Below the pieces are notes generated by a model. That model saw only the letters and a program-made list of their open reading frames with translations, made no database searches and was not told the origin of the DNA. The position numbers were made by a program, and so were the translations under genes. Shown piece by piece: positions 15,481-25,927 of a stretch of DNA of 64,000 nucleotides; within the stretch, counting starts at the first letter, position 1, and each line of letters begins with the position of its first letter. Origin of the DNA: Clavulina sp. PMI_390 (Eukaryota; Basidiomycota; Agaricomycetes; Cantharellales; Hydnaceae); assembly GCA_015039315.1 (NCBI GenBank), contig WIDE01000041.1, forward strand, positions 124,001-188,000, written 5' to 3'.

Positions 15481-16153
15481 GTGAGGAGTGGTGGAGGTAC
15501 GTCTGTGTTTCGTGGTTCTGCTTGGTAGTAGCTGATCCTAAGTCGTCTTTCCCTTTCTCCTTCTTGACCTGTTAGATTGTTTCTCTCTCCCTCTCTCTCG
15601 CTACAAGTTGTGCACCTCGAACGAGCATGGCACAAAGAAATTGGCAATCTTGATGAGCGCTTGCTTTGTAACAATATCATGGTGTGTCTCTCAAATGATG
15701 TCTTCGATTCGCAAATGTATGTATTCTTACCCATCCAAATTCAGTATCAGCTTCTTGCCGCCACTTAGGCGAGGGTCGCTCTCATGATAAATCAGCAAGC
15801 GATACCACATTACAAAGAATGATCCATGCTTTCTATCTATTGCTATTATTCCCGCCATATACACCCCCTCCACATACCTTGATACCATACTAGTTACTTA
15901 CTCACCAAACGTCATGATGCTCACAAATCGAGAGAATACATATGCCGTTATCTGAGGGAAGCATGCGGCTCGAACCGTTTTTCGGAGCCGCAAAGAAATG
16001 CAGCCTTTCATTCGGCCACTCAAATACTCACGAAAAAGTCCTTAAGAAGCACCGGGAAGAGGGGGGGCCAGTCTCGCCATTGCTCGTCATCCTGACGCTT
16101 ATAGCCCCAGATCACCACTAGATAAACCGTATTCTTTTTGAACCTCGATCTCG
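15481..16153. other. intergenic
   Basis: 3' flank of the large unknown gene, with a CT-rich stretch near 15550-15600, and the promoter of the glutamate-cysteine ligase modifier gene. No clear TATA box, repeat or RNA gene seen. Confidence 0.4.
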
Positions 16154-17584
16154 ATGTCGACCCCGTGCCCGCCCAGTCACGACATCCCCAGCTCCGTGCA
16201 GGTCTTCACGCACAACATCACCCGTCACCCGATAGCATGGGACCCTGCGCGCCAGCGACCGACACAGGAACTCGTCCATAGCATACACTCGGCCCTCCAT
16301 TTCGCGCTCGATCCTTGTGTCAACCATCCCGATGAGCAGCCAAGCTTCTGTGTCGTGAACGAACACGATGATGACAATGACGGGAAGCCCGATCCCTGTG
16401 TTCCCTCGCGAAAACAGCTCGTAATTCCATGCATCGACGATCTCCGCCATGTTATCTCGCATGGCGGTAGCAGCAGTGGCAGTGGGAGCAATAGTCCTAA
16501 CGGTAAAGCGTCCAAGGACGAGGTGACCGTCAAGTTGTTTGCCGGGTTCGACGGCGCGCCGCTCACGTCGGCGGATGTGAAGGACGCCCTCGCGGCACTG
16601 GGGCGTATTCGGGACCCATCGCGCGTGATCGATCGGTTGGTGGTCAGTCTGGAGGGCGTCAAGTGGGATGGAAACCCGGCATCGAAGCCTGCAGAGCAAG
16701 AGCTCAAGGCGATAGATGAGATGCGAGATGCATGGGAGGTGCGTCTACCATTTCTTTCCTCATCCTCATTCAGCCCCCCTAATAGCATTTTTGCTGTCTT
16801 GATGGCTGGCTCGGATGCATCTGTTGCATGTCTGTGTGTCTCTAGTACCTCTCTCGCCAAGAAAGCATCCCTGAGCTCGGCGTCGCGGACTTTTCGGTCC
16901 TTCATCTCCAACACCTCCAGCAGTCCCTTTCCCATTGCGTCTCCACCTCTTCAGCACCAGATGCGATCACTTCCTCTTCTGATGATATGTCAGCAGGATC
17001 TGGAGGGAAGACAGGAGGATTTGCCCACGCCAACGGCTCGGGTCTGGGGACTGGCAGGCTGCCGGCTATTAATCAGCTGAACGTCGTCGAAGATGACCTG
17101 CCGAATTCGATCACCGAGTACGCAGAAAAGGAGAAGATTGCGTTGGTGTCGCATTCGGACGAGCTCGGTAAGTCCTCCTCTTTTCGCCCATGCATGCGAT
17201 ATCTACACTGGAAATGGTCTTGATCATGGGGCTAATAATTTCCCTTCTAAATTACTAGGCACTCAACGTCAATTTGTCAACCTGCTTCTGGAGTTCAAGG
17301 ACGTGATTCCTCTGCCAGAGAAGCTAAAGGCCCAGGAATTTACCAGTGTTCACGAAGTATTCCGCATGCGTTGGGTCCTAAAGGTACGAATTGCTTGCCA
17401 GATCAGAGAGACACGTCCGATAGCTATCTAACCATGTGCTTCTCCCATAGTATACCATTTTCCTCCCCGAGCGTGGTTTGGTTGCCGACAATGGGTGCGT
17501 CATCGTGTCATAATTTCAAACTTCCCTAGAGCTTATATCCAAATGCACTTGCTTAGATATGTGATTTGCGCGGATTTCCCTTGA
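16154..17584 (+). CDS. GCLM: glutamate-cysteine ligase modifier (regulatory) subunit
   Basis: Five exons (16154-16738, 16846-17167, 17259-17383, 17451-17494, 17557-17584) give 367 residues in a consistent frame. The family is the aldo/keto-reductase-like light subunit that binds and activates the catalytic glutamate-cysteine ligase, the first step of glutathione synthesis in the cytosol. Diagnostic stretches are TVKLFAG, then ELGVADFSVLHLQHLQ (the 'GTSDLD...LEQL' region of the animal protein), then SITEYAEKEKIALVSHSDE (matching the 'FAKQFDIQLLTHNDP' block). The end, VFRMRWVLKYTIFLPERGLVADNGYVICA, follows the animal 'WVPLWLLRYSVIVKSRG...GYILQAKR' pattern. The tiny last exon restores GYVICADFP; reading past the donor instead would stop after a few odd residues. 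An insert rich in Ser and Gly (about residues 225-260) is fungal or lineage-specific. Confidence 0.82.
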
Positions 17585-17911
17585 GCGTGAATGAATGCTC
17601 GGTAATCCATTCACTCAGAATCCCCCGTTAGTAGCTTGTCGAGTGCTGTTCCTCTGGGACCGTAATGATCCAGTAGGTTGTACTTCTTGTACAGAAGTGT
17701 TTATGGAAACGATAAAGACATCCAAAGTTAGAAATGGCAGCCTTCTTTGACAGCTGCTGGTCTTATAGTTTCGTCCCGTGATATTGTGTGGTATCGATTT
17801 GTGACAATATCATTATTTTGGTCGTATCACTGACTACAAGAGTACAAGAGATATTTGAGGAAGAAGAAGTTCGTGTGCGCGTGGATGGAAGCATAATCCT
17901 AGCAGAGATAC
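17585..17911. other. intergenic, convergent gene ends
   Basis: A 327-bp AT-richer gap between the GCLM stop and the stop of the - strand membrane protein. Nothing recognisable beyond expected 3' ends. Confidence 0.4.
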
Positions 17912-18890
17912 CTAGTCCGCGAGGTTTGCGAAGATGATGTCCGACGATGAGTCCGAGTCGCTTCGAGGCCGCAAGAGGTCCTGTTTGGCTCGCTCAATCG
18001 AGAAGCCGGGTGGAGGGGAGATGATTGTGGCGATGGATCCACGAGGTGTGTTTGTCGCGATACTGCCTGAGATCACACTAGTACGGCTGGGGGACGCCGC
18101 CAGAGGAAGCACGGCTCCATGTTCTTCGTGTTCGGGGCTGGCACCTTCGGCCCCACAACGGGATGCAGGCTCTGGCTCAGGGTGGCGGATCATCCATGGG
18201 GATACCTCTGGATCGGAGCGATTCGCACGTCGGATGGCTAGTCAAGATCGGATGGTTGAGCTCGCTCAACGATCAAAAGGAGAACGACAGATGTATTGTC
18301 ACGTACCGTTAGAGCTTTTTTCCATGCCTGAGCTCGACACAGACGGTGGGTACGAAGTGTCCTCGATATCGTTTTGATGGTGAGAGGCAGGATACGCAGG
18401 GCGTATCACCCCGAGACTTCCTACCGGTTGAGTCTGGGAGATGAGCAGCGCAAGATAGGCGGTCTGCTGGTGGATGAGGTCGTACTGCTTCGTGAAATAG
18501 TTCTGATGCATCTTGTTATCACAAATGAGATGGCGTGAAAGACGCTCTTTACGCTCCTCTCTCGTCTCTCTGTCCGCTCGGCGAATGCATTGTCCGCGAA
18601 AAAGAAACTTCCAGAAGAAGGTGATAAGCACGATACCGCCTGAATTAGATATCAAGAGTAATAAGACAGAAGCATCAGTATTAACGCAAGCGATTGGGAC
18701 GGGGAGGATTGGCCGCACTGAAAACCATCGCAAAGATCTCGGCAGGAGCACCGTCTTGGCCGTCATTTTGGGCGGCAGGAGCGGAGTCATTGTTTGTAGA
18801 GATATCAGTGGATGAAGTGTTATTGATGAGTGTACCATTAGTAGGTATGGTACCACTTGTGTCGAGCATATTAGGTGGTAATGCAGGCAT
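17912..18890 (-). CDS. small single-pass membrane protein of unknown function
   Basis: Three exons. Exon 1 from 18890 encodes a short N-terminal region rich in Asn, Thr and Ser with several N-glycosylation sites (NGT, NNTSST, NDS). The membrane helix is split by an intron: exon 1 ends IFAMVF and exon 2 continues SGIVLITFFWKFLF, forming one uninterrupted helix. A basic segment follows directly (RRADRETREERKERLSRH), consistent with a type III topology, N-terminus outside. The cytoplasmic part is Tyr/His-rich and ends after exon 3 in a Ser/Asp-rich tail. There is no signal peptide. I do not recognise the family; a stress sensor or receptor-like role is conceivable but unsupported. It is divergent from YPI1. 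Confidence 0.65.
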
Positions 18891-19228
18891 CTGTTCACTA
18901 GCAGTTGGAGGAGGCTATTTGGAGTGGGAGAGATTTCTTATAGGAGCCAAGAAAACTCAATCTATTTTCGCAGAGACATTCGGGCAAGCTTGCTGAAACT
19001 TCCGCGCTTGCTAGAACATGTGGACTAGCCTCGGACGGCAAAGTCATCGATTTATCATGGGGACTCCACTATGAAATATTGGTTCCCTTTGTGTCCTTTC
19101 GTGCACAGTTCGAATTAACAGTGTAGTCACTCAGCCAATAGTTGCGGGCATGCTATTCAAGGAGAAGAAGGCTCGAGAGTGGCGTCAACAAGCGTCAACA
19201 CTGACATAAAACTCCATCCGCCCTGGAA
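18891..19228. other. divergent promoter region (membrane protein / YPI1)
   Basis: 338 bp between two divergent start codons. There is no TATA box in a usual place and no clear motif beyond AT-rich patches. Confidence 0.35.
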
Positions 19229-19844
19229 ATGCTTGCCCAAAGACCGCGCCCAACTTACACGGCCAACGCTGCAGATGGCAGCCGAACCATAACGATCCAC
19301 GATGTGCCGACTCCGGAGGCTGGTTCAGACGGAGAAGTCTCCGATTCCGGACCCTCTCAACCTCGTCCAGTTCTCAAACTTCGCGGCGGCCCCAGGTCCA
19401 CTCAACGAGTAGCATGGAGGCCAGAGGTCATCGACAACGAAAACTGCGGGAAGAAAAAGTCGAAGAGTGTGTACCCATTCACTACAACGAAACTTGCTGT
19501 TCCGAGCCAATGCTGTCCACAGGTTTGCTGACAGAGCTTCCACGTTCCCTTTTCTAGTTTGCTGCATATATCATAAACCTAAGCGCTTCGACGAGTCGTC
19601 CGACGAGTCCGAATCCGATGAGTCCGGTGACGATGGGCGTGCGAGACCCGCCAAATCTCGCAAAAAGCCTCATCGTCACGATCATCATGATGATGACGGG
19701 TGTGGAGACTCTGGCCCATCTGGTTCCGAATCATCTTCTTCCCCTTCTGCTGTGGCCAGCTCGTCAGCGACTGTGACTCAGCTTGAGAGTCCGAGGGCTC
19801 CTAATGCGTATGAGGTACAGCCGAAACCCAAGAGTGCTCAGTAG
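19229..19844 (+). CDS. YPI1: type 1 protein phosphatase inhibitor YPI1 / PPP1R11 homolog
   Basis: Two exons (19229-19466 and 19558-19844) give 174 residues. The conserved core is RPVLKLRGG, then RVAWRPEVIDNENCGKKKSK, then ICCIYHKPKRFDESS across the intron. The RVAW sequence is the PP1-docking RVxW motif, and the Cys pair plus the PRxFGESS-like end define this small inhibitor family. The C-terminal third is acidic, then His-rich (HRHDHHDDD), and disordered. It binds the catalytic subunit of protein phosphatase 1 in the nucleus and cytoplasm, helping glucose, ion and mitotic control in yeast. The DESSDESESDES acidic run looks like a casein kinase 2 target; that is inference. Confidence 0.85.
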
Positions 19845-20214
19845 ACCATTTTTCTTCCTAGTCAGTAATCTCAGGTATAGGAGTGGTCTCGATTTGTAAC
19901 CTTGCATCCAAACAGACTCCTCCTCATCCTTGCACTCCTGATATTTTCTGATTACAGCTTCATTCATGGCATGCATACCCATTGTATAATTATCAGCACC
20001 AATCCCATGTATCCCAATTTCACATCTGAGTCTTTTTGGCCTCTCGCTGGGCCGCAGATCCTACTGCGATCCAGTTCTATTTGTAGCGCTCGTATGCGGC
20101 CAAAATCTTGTGACCTCTCTGCTTGGTGCTCTTCCCGACGACCTCGCTGGCGCCATAAACCCTGTGAACTACTCCTCCAGCTCCTCTCTGCTGCTACACA
20201 TTATCCAGTAGGAC
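19845..20214. other. intergenic, upstream edge of the MGNS array
   Basis: 3' flank of YPI1 and promoter of the first MGNS gene. Pyrimidine-rich shortly before the start codon. No other feature seen. Confidence 0.4.
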
Positions 20215-21151
20215 ATGGGCAACAGTGAATCAGCTCCATCTCCATCTAAGACGGCCCGAATCTCGCCAGCGCTGTCAACGCCACTTGAGCCACGACTGAC
20301 TCCTATTGGTATCTCCAGAGAGCATGTGCATGGGACCCAACTTCTCATGCGCCTCATGCGTAATGCTGTGGTTCTGGTCTCAGAAAGCTCTGCTGCGGGT
20401 GAGCTGCTGGAAGTGCATGACCATGATGCAAGCAACAAGGGACTCGGTGAAGGTGGAGCGGCAGCGTCTGAACCGCTTGAAGTTGGAGTACTATATCGAT
20501 TCGAGAATCACTGGGAGAAGATGCGGCGGGTGAAAAGTGGGTTACATTTATCCTCTATTTCTCACGGAAATTCTCGTTTAACATCTACTTTGGTTCCATG
20601 CAGTGATTGTGAACGCACGACAGGAACCAATGATCACCTTGATACCAAAGAGTGTCAAGCACGAATATACCCTCTATCTTGGTCGCCAGACTTTCCATAG
20701 CGCCGCCTCTGCAGACCCTGTCGGCACTGTAAGGTGCATGAAATATGGCCCTGGTATGGATGCCGACTTGACGTTCAATAACTTTGGTGACAAAAGTCAG
20801 CCAATCAAGCTCGTCGTCTCAAGTGAGAGCACGTGGGGTTGGTGCGTGTATTTTGCTTGCCAAAGTTGATCTGCTATCGTTTTGTAATTCTCACAGCCAT
20901 GGGTATTGATTGGCTACAGGGATTGCATCGTGCGATTGGGTGGTGTCCCCGTTGGATACATTATTAGGCGAGGAGATGGGCTCTTGCCTTCATATTTCTT
21001 CAATGTGGCGGCTGGAGGTGAGTACCTCTCCAAAATAGATCAATCTCTTGCTCATTTGTGATGGGTATATCTTTGTTCATTTTCCGCAGTTGATGTGACG
21101 CTCTTCGTCGCTATCATCGCAGCCATCGAGAAAGCGCGTCCAAAGGGGTAG
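20215..21151 (+). CDS. MGNS family copy 1: myristoylation signal plus Tubby/LOR-like region
   Basis: Four exons (20215-20536, 20604-20841, 20920-21017, 21090-21151) give 239 residues. MGNSES fits the N-myristoylation pattern (Gly2, small residue at 6). Next is a Pro-rich segment with TPLEPRLTPIG, a short beta-like stretch (QLLMRLMRNAVVLVSES), an acidic variable linker and YRFENHWEKMRRVK. Exon 2 encodes ITLIPKSVKHEYTLYLGRQT and MDADLTFNNFGD. Exon 3 encodes IVRLGGVPVGYIIRR. Exon 4 encodes VDVTLFVAIIAAIEKARPKG. The alternating strands ending in a hydrophobic helix after 'VD' recall the Tubby C-terminal, LURP-one-related and scramblase fold; this is a fold-level guess, not a database match. Likely membrane-tethered. 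Intron phases 1, 2, 1 are shared with all the other copies. Function unknown. Confidence 0.8.
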
Positions 21152-21306
21152 CCTGGCTACTCGCGCATCCTTCAACTGAATTGTCATTAGGTATTTATTG
21201 GAATTGCCTGACGTGCACAGCCTTCATGTCCGTATATATATCTTGGCATAATCCCACTATATCGACCTGGTCTACTCCCCTCACTACTACCCCCATCAAA
21301 TGAACG

Positions 21307-22219
21307 ATGGGAAACAGTGAATCGGTCCCGTCGTCTGCCCAGACTGCCAAGCTCTCTCCTTTATTGTTCACTCCCCTGGAGCCGCGCCTGACTCCGGTTG
21401 GGTTATCCAGCGAGCATGTATACCAGACTCAGGTCACGATGAGACTTCTGCGCAGTGCGGTAGTATTTATTTCGGAAACTGCGGCCAAAGAGGAACTCGA
21501 GGCGGAGGAAGAGAACGAACCAAACAATGCTGCTGAAGCGGATGAAGAGGTTGCCGTCAATACAGCTGAACCCTTGGCCCCTGGCGTTGTGTATCGCTTT
21601 AACAATCACTTGGAGAAGATGCGTTGGGTCAAAAGTGAGTCTGTTATGGGCCCTTCGCCTTGGTGTAGTTGCAATCACTAACGCACCTCCCTACTGGCGC
21701 TTGTTGTAGCAATCGTGAACTCCAAGCGACACCCGATCGTTACCCTAATCCCGAAGGGTTTGAAACACGAATACACCATATACAATGGCGAGCAGACGGT
21801 CGCCAACTTGGATCCTGCTACAGAGCCAGTAGGTAGCGTCAGATGTAAGAAATTTGGAAGTGGCATGGATGCCCATATCACTTTCAAAAACTTTGGAGAG
21901 GGAGGAGAGTCACTGAAATTCATAGTGTCCAGTGAGAGTTCGTGGGGAAAGTACGCATTTTCGCTTTATCATGACGACAATCCTATTGAATACCCATCAT
22001 CGCTGCTCGTAGTGTATGTGTAGTGCGCTTCGCTGGTGACCCTATTGGGTATATTGTGAGGAGGCGGCTCTCTTATTACTTCACTGTGACTGCTGGGGGT
22101 GAGCGGCCTTCTGTACCTTTGCATTTTTGCTCTCAATAACCCTCTCTCATTCTATAGTGGATGTGACACTCTTCATCGCATTGATCGCTGCCATCGAGAA
22201 AGCTCGACCAAAAGGGTGA
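21307..22219 (+). CDS. MGNS family copy 2
   Basis: Exons 21307-21634, 21710-21950, 22013-22098 and 22158-22219 give 238 residues. It has the myristoylation-type start MGNSES, then TPLEPRLTPVGLS, an acidic linker rich in Glu and Ala (about residues 60-90), and YRFNNHLEKMRWVK. Exon 2 carries IVTLIPKGLKHEYTIYNGEQ and MDAHITFKNFGEGG. Exon 3 reads VRFAGDPIGYIVRRRLSYYFTVTAG and exon 4 VDVTLFIALIAAIEKARPKG. Exon 3 is the shortest in the family. The acceptor of exon 3 is the AG at 22011-22012; the next AG (22022-22023) would drop the conserved Cys-Val. A TATATATAT tract at about 21233-21241 lies 66 bp before the start. No function known; the acidic linker is the most divergent part between copies. 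Confidence 0.8.
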
Positions 22220-22394
22220 TTCCGCACCAGCTTCTTTCGTCTATGTTGTGGCATCCTAGGATCTTGTACAATAACGCCGGAAGTTCTAGCATTACTGAAT
22301 TGATATTTCTCATTCTCTCATTTCCTGCACAGCCTTCGCAGGGGATAAATACGAAGCACTGGCGTCCCTCTCTTACAATCCCACTAGCCAAGAT

Positions 22395-23311
22395 ATGGGT
22401 AACAGCAAATCAGTCCCCAGCGTTGCCGCAACTGAGAAGATGGCCCCTCTTCTGTTCAAGTCCCTTGAGCCACGCCTTACTCCTATCGGCCTTTCTAAAG
22501 ACCACATCTATAAGAATCAGGTTGTGATGAGATGTTCGTGGAGTGACGTGGTGTTTATTTCGGAAGGTCCTACAGAGGGAGTAGTCGAGAGTGTCCCAGA
22601 GGGAATCACTGATGAAATCGACAACGGTGCTGGCGATGCAGAGGAGGCTACAGATTCTGCCACCCCGTTCCAGCCAGCTGAGCCAATGACTCGTGGTGTG
22701 GCCTACCAATTCCATGATCGGATTGAGAAGCTGCGTGTTATCAGAAGTGAGCATCATTTAGAGTCATGTCGAGTGATCCCTGACGACTCTTCTATATGTA
22801 GCAATCGTGAATACAAAAAAAGAACCCATAATCAGCCTGATTCCAAAGGGATTGGGGCCAAGTTACACCTTATATCGCGGCCGCCAGACTCTTGCCGGCC
22901 TAACACCGTCCGTTGAACAAATCGGTCTCGTAAGATGCACTAAATATGGCCCTGGTATGAGTGCAGATCTCACATTCAACAACTTTGGCGATGCCGAGCA
23001 ACCCCTCAAGCTCGTCCTTTCGGCAGAAACGAAATTGGGCGGGTGGGTCTCCGTTTTGTCAAGTTCAAGGTATTATGGGAGAGCTCACTGGGGGATTATC
23101 TCACCAGAGCCTGTGTAATACGTCTAGGCGGTAGCCCTGTGGGATACCTCGTCACGAAATCTGGAGGACTGGCTTATTGGTTTTCTGTAGCTGCTGGAGG
23201 TAAGCAGCTGCTCCCCAATTCTGATTACTTCGCTGAATTACTTCTATAGTTGATGTCACATTGATAATCGCCATTGTGGCAGCCACCCAGAAAGCTTGGA
23301 AGGGATACTAG
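22395..23311 (+). CDS. MGNS family copy 3 (near-twin of copy 4)
   Basis: Exons 22395-22746, 22802-23042, 23108-23199 and 23250-23311 give 248 residues. It begins MGNSKSVPS, still a good myristoylation context with Ser at position 6. Exons 1 to 3 are almost identical in sequence and length to the next gene. Two features differ: the conserved Trp at the end of exon 2 is Leu here (TKLGG, not TKWGG), and the tail is altered to IAIVAATQKAWKGY, losing the charged IEKARPKG end. It may therefore be drifting, but no stop or frameshift is present. The GGATAAATACG upstream (about 22345) may serve as a TATA-like element and is repeated before copy 4. Confidence 0.75.
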
Positions 23312-23675
23312 TATCGGTCCTTTGCTTGGCTCTGATTTACGTTGAGCCGTTTCCCAAAGGGGTCGAATTACCGGAAAAAAAAAATACGCTTTATGCTGAA
23401 TGCAACCTCAATTTTCCCCAAAGAGGCTATTCGTGGTACCCTCAAGCTCTCTGGGTTACTGGTTGGCGCTCGCCCAAAAGGGTGAAACCGCACCAGTTTC
23501 TTCGTTCCATCTTCCAGCATCCTTGGATCTTGTACAATAACGCCGGTGGTTTTGGCATTGCCGAAATTGATATTTCTCATCCTCGCATTTCCGGCACAGC
23601 CTTCGCGGTGGATAAATACGACACTCTGAGGCTCCTCTCTTACCCTTTACCTTAATCTATCCCAGCAACTAAGAT
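23312..23675. other. intergenic within the MGNS array, with duplicated material
   Basis: The first 130 bp are unique. From about 23440 onward the sequence matches the end of copy 2 and the promoter of copy 3; see the repeat entry. Confidence 0.5.
23440..23675 (+). repeat. duplicated promoter segment with a remnant of an MGNS exon 4
   Basis: This stretch aligns with about 22185-22394. It includes a run like CTCGCCCAAAAGGGTGA, matching the last codons and stop of copy 2 (CTCGACCAAAAGGGTGA). It also shares CTTGTACAATAACGCCGG, TTGATATTTCTCAT, CACAGCCTTCGC and GATAAATACGA. It lies 150 bp beyond the real stop of copy 3, so the exon-4 piece is a leftover. It marks the left edge of the unit duplicated to make copies 3 and 4, probably by unequal crossing-over. 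Confidence 0.65.
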
Positions 23676-24596
23676 ATGGGCAACAGCAAATCAGTCCCCA
23701 GCGTTGCCGCAACTGAGAAGATGGCTCCTCTTCTGTTCAAGCCTCTCGAACCACGCCTAACTCCCATCGGACTTTCCAAAGACCATATTTATAAGAATCA
23801 GGTTGTGATGAGGTGCTCGTGGAGCGACGTGGTGTTTATCTCAGAATGTCCTGCGGAGGGAGTACCTGAGGATCCTCTAGAGGATCCTGCCGACGAAATT
23901 GCCGAGGGCGCAGGCGGCGCAGATGAGGCAACAAGTTCTGCCGCCCCATTCCAGCCAGCCGAACCGATGACTCGTGGTGTGGCCTATCGATTCCACGACC
24001 GGATTGAGAAGTTGCGTGTGATTAGGAGTAAGTACTATCCAGACTCATATCGAGTCATCTTTGACAACTCCTGCATACTTAGCAATCGTGAATACGAAGA
24101 AAGAGCCAATAATCAGCCTGATGCCAAAGGGTTGGGGAGCAAGTTACACCTTATATCGCGGCCGCCAGACTCTTGCCGGCCTAACACCCTCTGTCGAACA
24201 AATTGGTCTCGTAAGATGCACTAAGTATGGCTCTGGAATGAGTGCAGATCTCACATTCAACAATTTTGGCGATACCGAGCAACCCCTCAAGCTAATCCTT
24301 TCTGCAGAAACCAAATGGGGCGGGTGAGTCTCCGTTTTATCCAGTTGGGGATTTTTATGAGCAATCTTATCAGCGGTTTATTATACCAGAGCTTGTGTAA
24401 TACGTCTGGGGGGCAGCCCTGTGGGATACCTGGTCAGGAAATCCGGAGGACTGGCTTATTGGTTCTCTGTAGCTGCTGGGGGTAAGCAGCTGCTCCGCGA
24501 TTTCGATGATTCCGCTGATTTCTTTCTTTAGTTGACGTCACATTGATGATCGCCATTATGGCAGCCATCGAGAAAGCCCGTCCTAAAGGAGGCTAG
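23676..24596 (+). CDS. MGNS family copy 4 (near-twin of copy 3)
   Basis: Exons 23676-24027, 24083-24323, 24390-24481 and 24532-24596 give 249 residues. The start MGNSKSVPSVAATEKMAPLLFKPLEPR differs from copy 3 by one residue there. The conserved TKWGG is intact, and exon 4 keeps the usual end (MIAIMAAIEKARPKGG). Exon 1 has a small direct duplication of GAGGATCCTCTA-like bases in the acidic linker. Because copy 3 is changed in the C-terminus and copy 4 is not, this is the better candidate for the working twin. Other features follow the family pattern. Confidence 0.78.
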
Positions 24597-25927
24597 GTTA
24601 GGTCCGTAGTTCCTTTCTCTTGGTGATTTTCCGTCACAATCCCCAATGTCGCGAGTCTTGACATAATTGCTTGTGCTGATCCTTATGCTTTGATATCTCC
24701 AAGAGCAGCAGCGGTCATACACTCCCCGAGGTAGTGCTACCATTAAGGACGTTTGAGTCAGGTGGTACTTCGGATTATCTACCCCACTTTCGTCATCTCA
24801 CGTGGGGTCTGATTTGCCTTTGGGGCTGATTTAATGCGTGAATCATAACCCACGTTCATTGCCTGTTGCCTTTGTATGGCACATATAGCGTCTCATAAGT
24901 ACACTTCAAATATATTGTGTGATTCATGACATATATAGTGCATTTTCCGTCATATATAATTATTTTTTCTTGTACATATATATTGGATAGGGCAAGTATA
25001 GGCGCCTCCATGACGATTCCACTAGCGTGGATGCTGCCAGAATGGGCCTGCTCGCTGCCCATTCATTTAGCGCAGGGTCCACTATATTGGATCCCTTGGT
25101 TCTCACAGTCTCGCCGCCGCGGTTCACGGCGCAAATCACTGCAGGTTGCGTCCAAATGACCAAGCACTGGGATTGCTTACCTTTGGCCTCGAAGTATCCG
25201 CCCCATTCTTTGCACCCAAGGCAGCAGTACTCCCTCATAAAACCAAAATATGATATTTCTGTGTATGTAGGGTACAATGTTATGTCATGAGAATGGAAAA
25301 TATAGGCATAGCTCCTGAGACAAGCTGGAGTGCGCCTGTCAGGATGGAGACCTCATGTAAATCTGGCTAGGCTGGGATGACATGGGGGAGAGGAGAACAA
25401 GTGGACAAGATAGGAAATGATGCAACACCTGCCAAAGAATTCACAGGCTTGGCTGGGCACTGCACTGTTGAGCAAAAGGCTGCAGAAACCCACTGACAGG
25501 GGAATTGAAGACCAGACAACAACAGCTACAGTGCATGGTCATTCAGGACGCAACCTGCAGTGATTTGTGCCATGAACCACAGCGACGAGACTGTGAGAAC
25601 CAAGGGATCCAATATAGTGGACCCTGCGCTAAATGAATGGGCAGCGAGCAGGCCCATTCTGGCAGCATCCACACTAGTGGAATCGTCACAGAGGCGCCTA
25701 TACTTGCCCTATCTGATATATATGTACAAGAAAAAATAATTATATATATGACGGAAAATGCACTATATATGTCGTGAATCACACAATATATTTGAAGTGA
25801 TTCAAGTTTACTTATGAGACACCATGTTTGCCATACCTTTGCATAGCCTTCACATGAATATAATGTAGTCGAACCTGAACCCGACCGCCTTCCCTCCGTT
25901 GATGTTTCTCCCTACACCCAACATACT
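24597..25927. other. intergenic gap in the MGNS array, mostly filled by a TIR element
   Basis: 278 bp of unique sequence after copy 4, then the inverted-repeat element and 92 bp before the start codon of copy 5. No gene outside the element. Confidence 0.6.
24875..25835. mobile_element. non-autonomous terminal-inverted-repeat element (MITE/foldback type), 961 bp
   Basis: Two arms of about 300 bp (24875-25170 and about 25529-25835) are inverted copies of each other, roughly 90% alike by eye, with a short indel near the outer ends. Both ends read TATGGCA inward. The six bases CCTTTG occur directly outside both ends (24869-24874 and 25836-25841), which looks like a target-site duplication. The 360-bp centre has no long frame. 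The arms' open frames encode the same meaningless peptide in both copies. Superfamily unknown: a 6-bp duplication and TATGGCA ends do not fit one that I can name with confidence. The arms hold TATATAT-rich tracts. Confidence 0.85.

Noticed and set aside
24926..25782. Two open frames of 77 and 79 residues inside the inverted-repeat element
   Set aside because: They encode the same peptide because the arms are inverted copies. No transposase motif.
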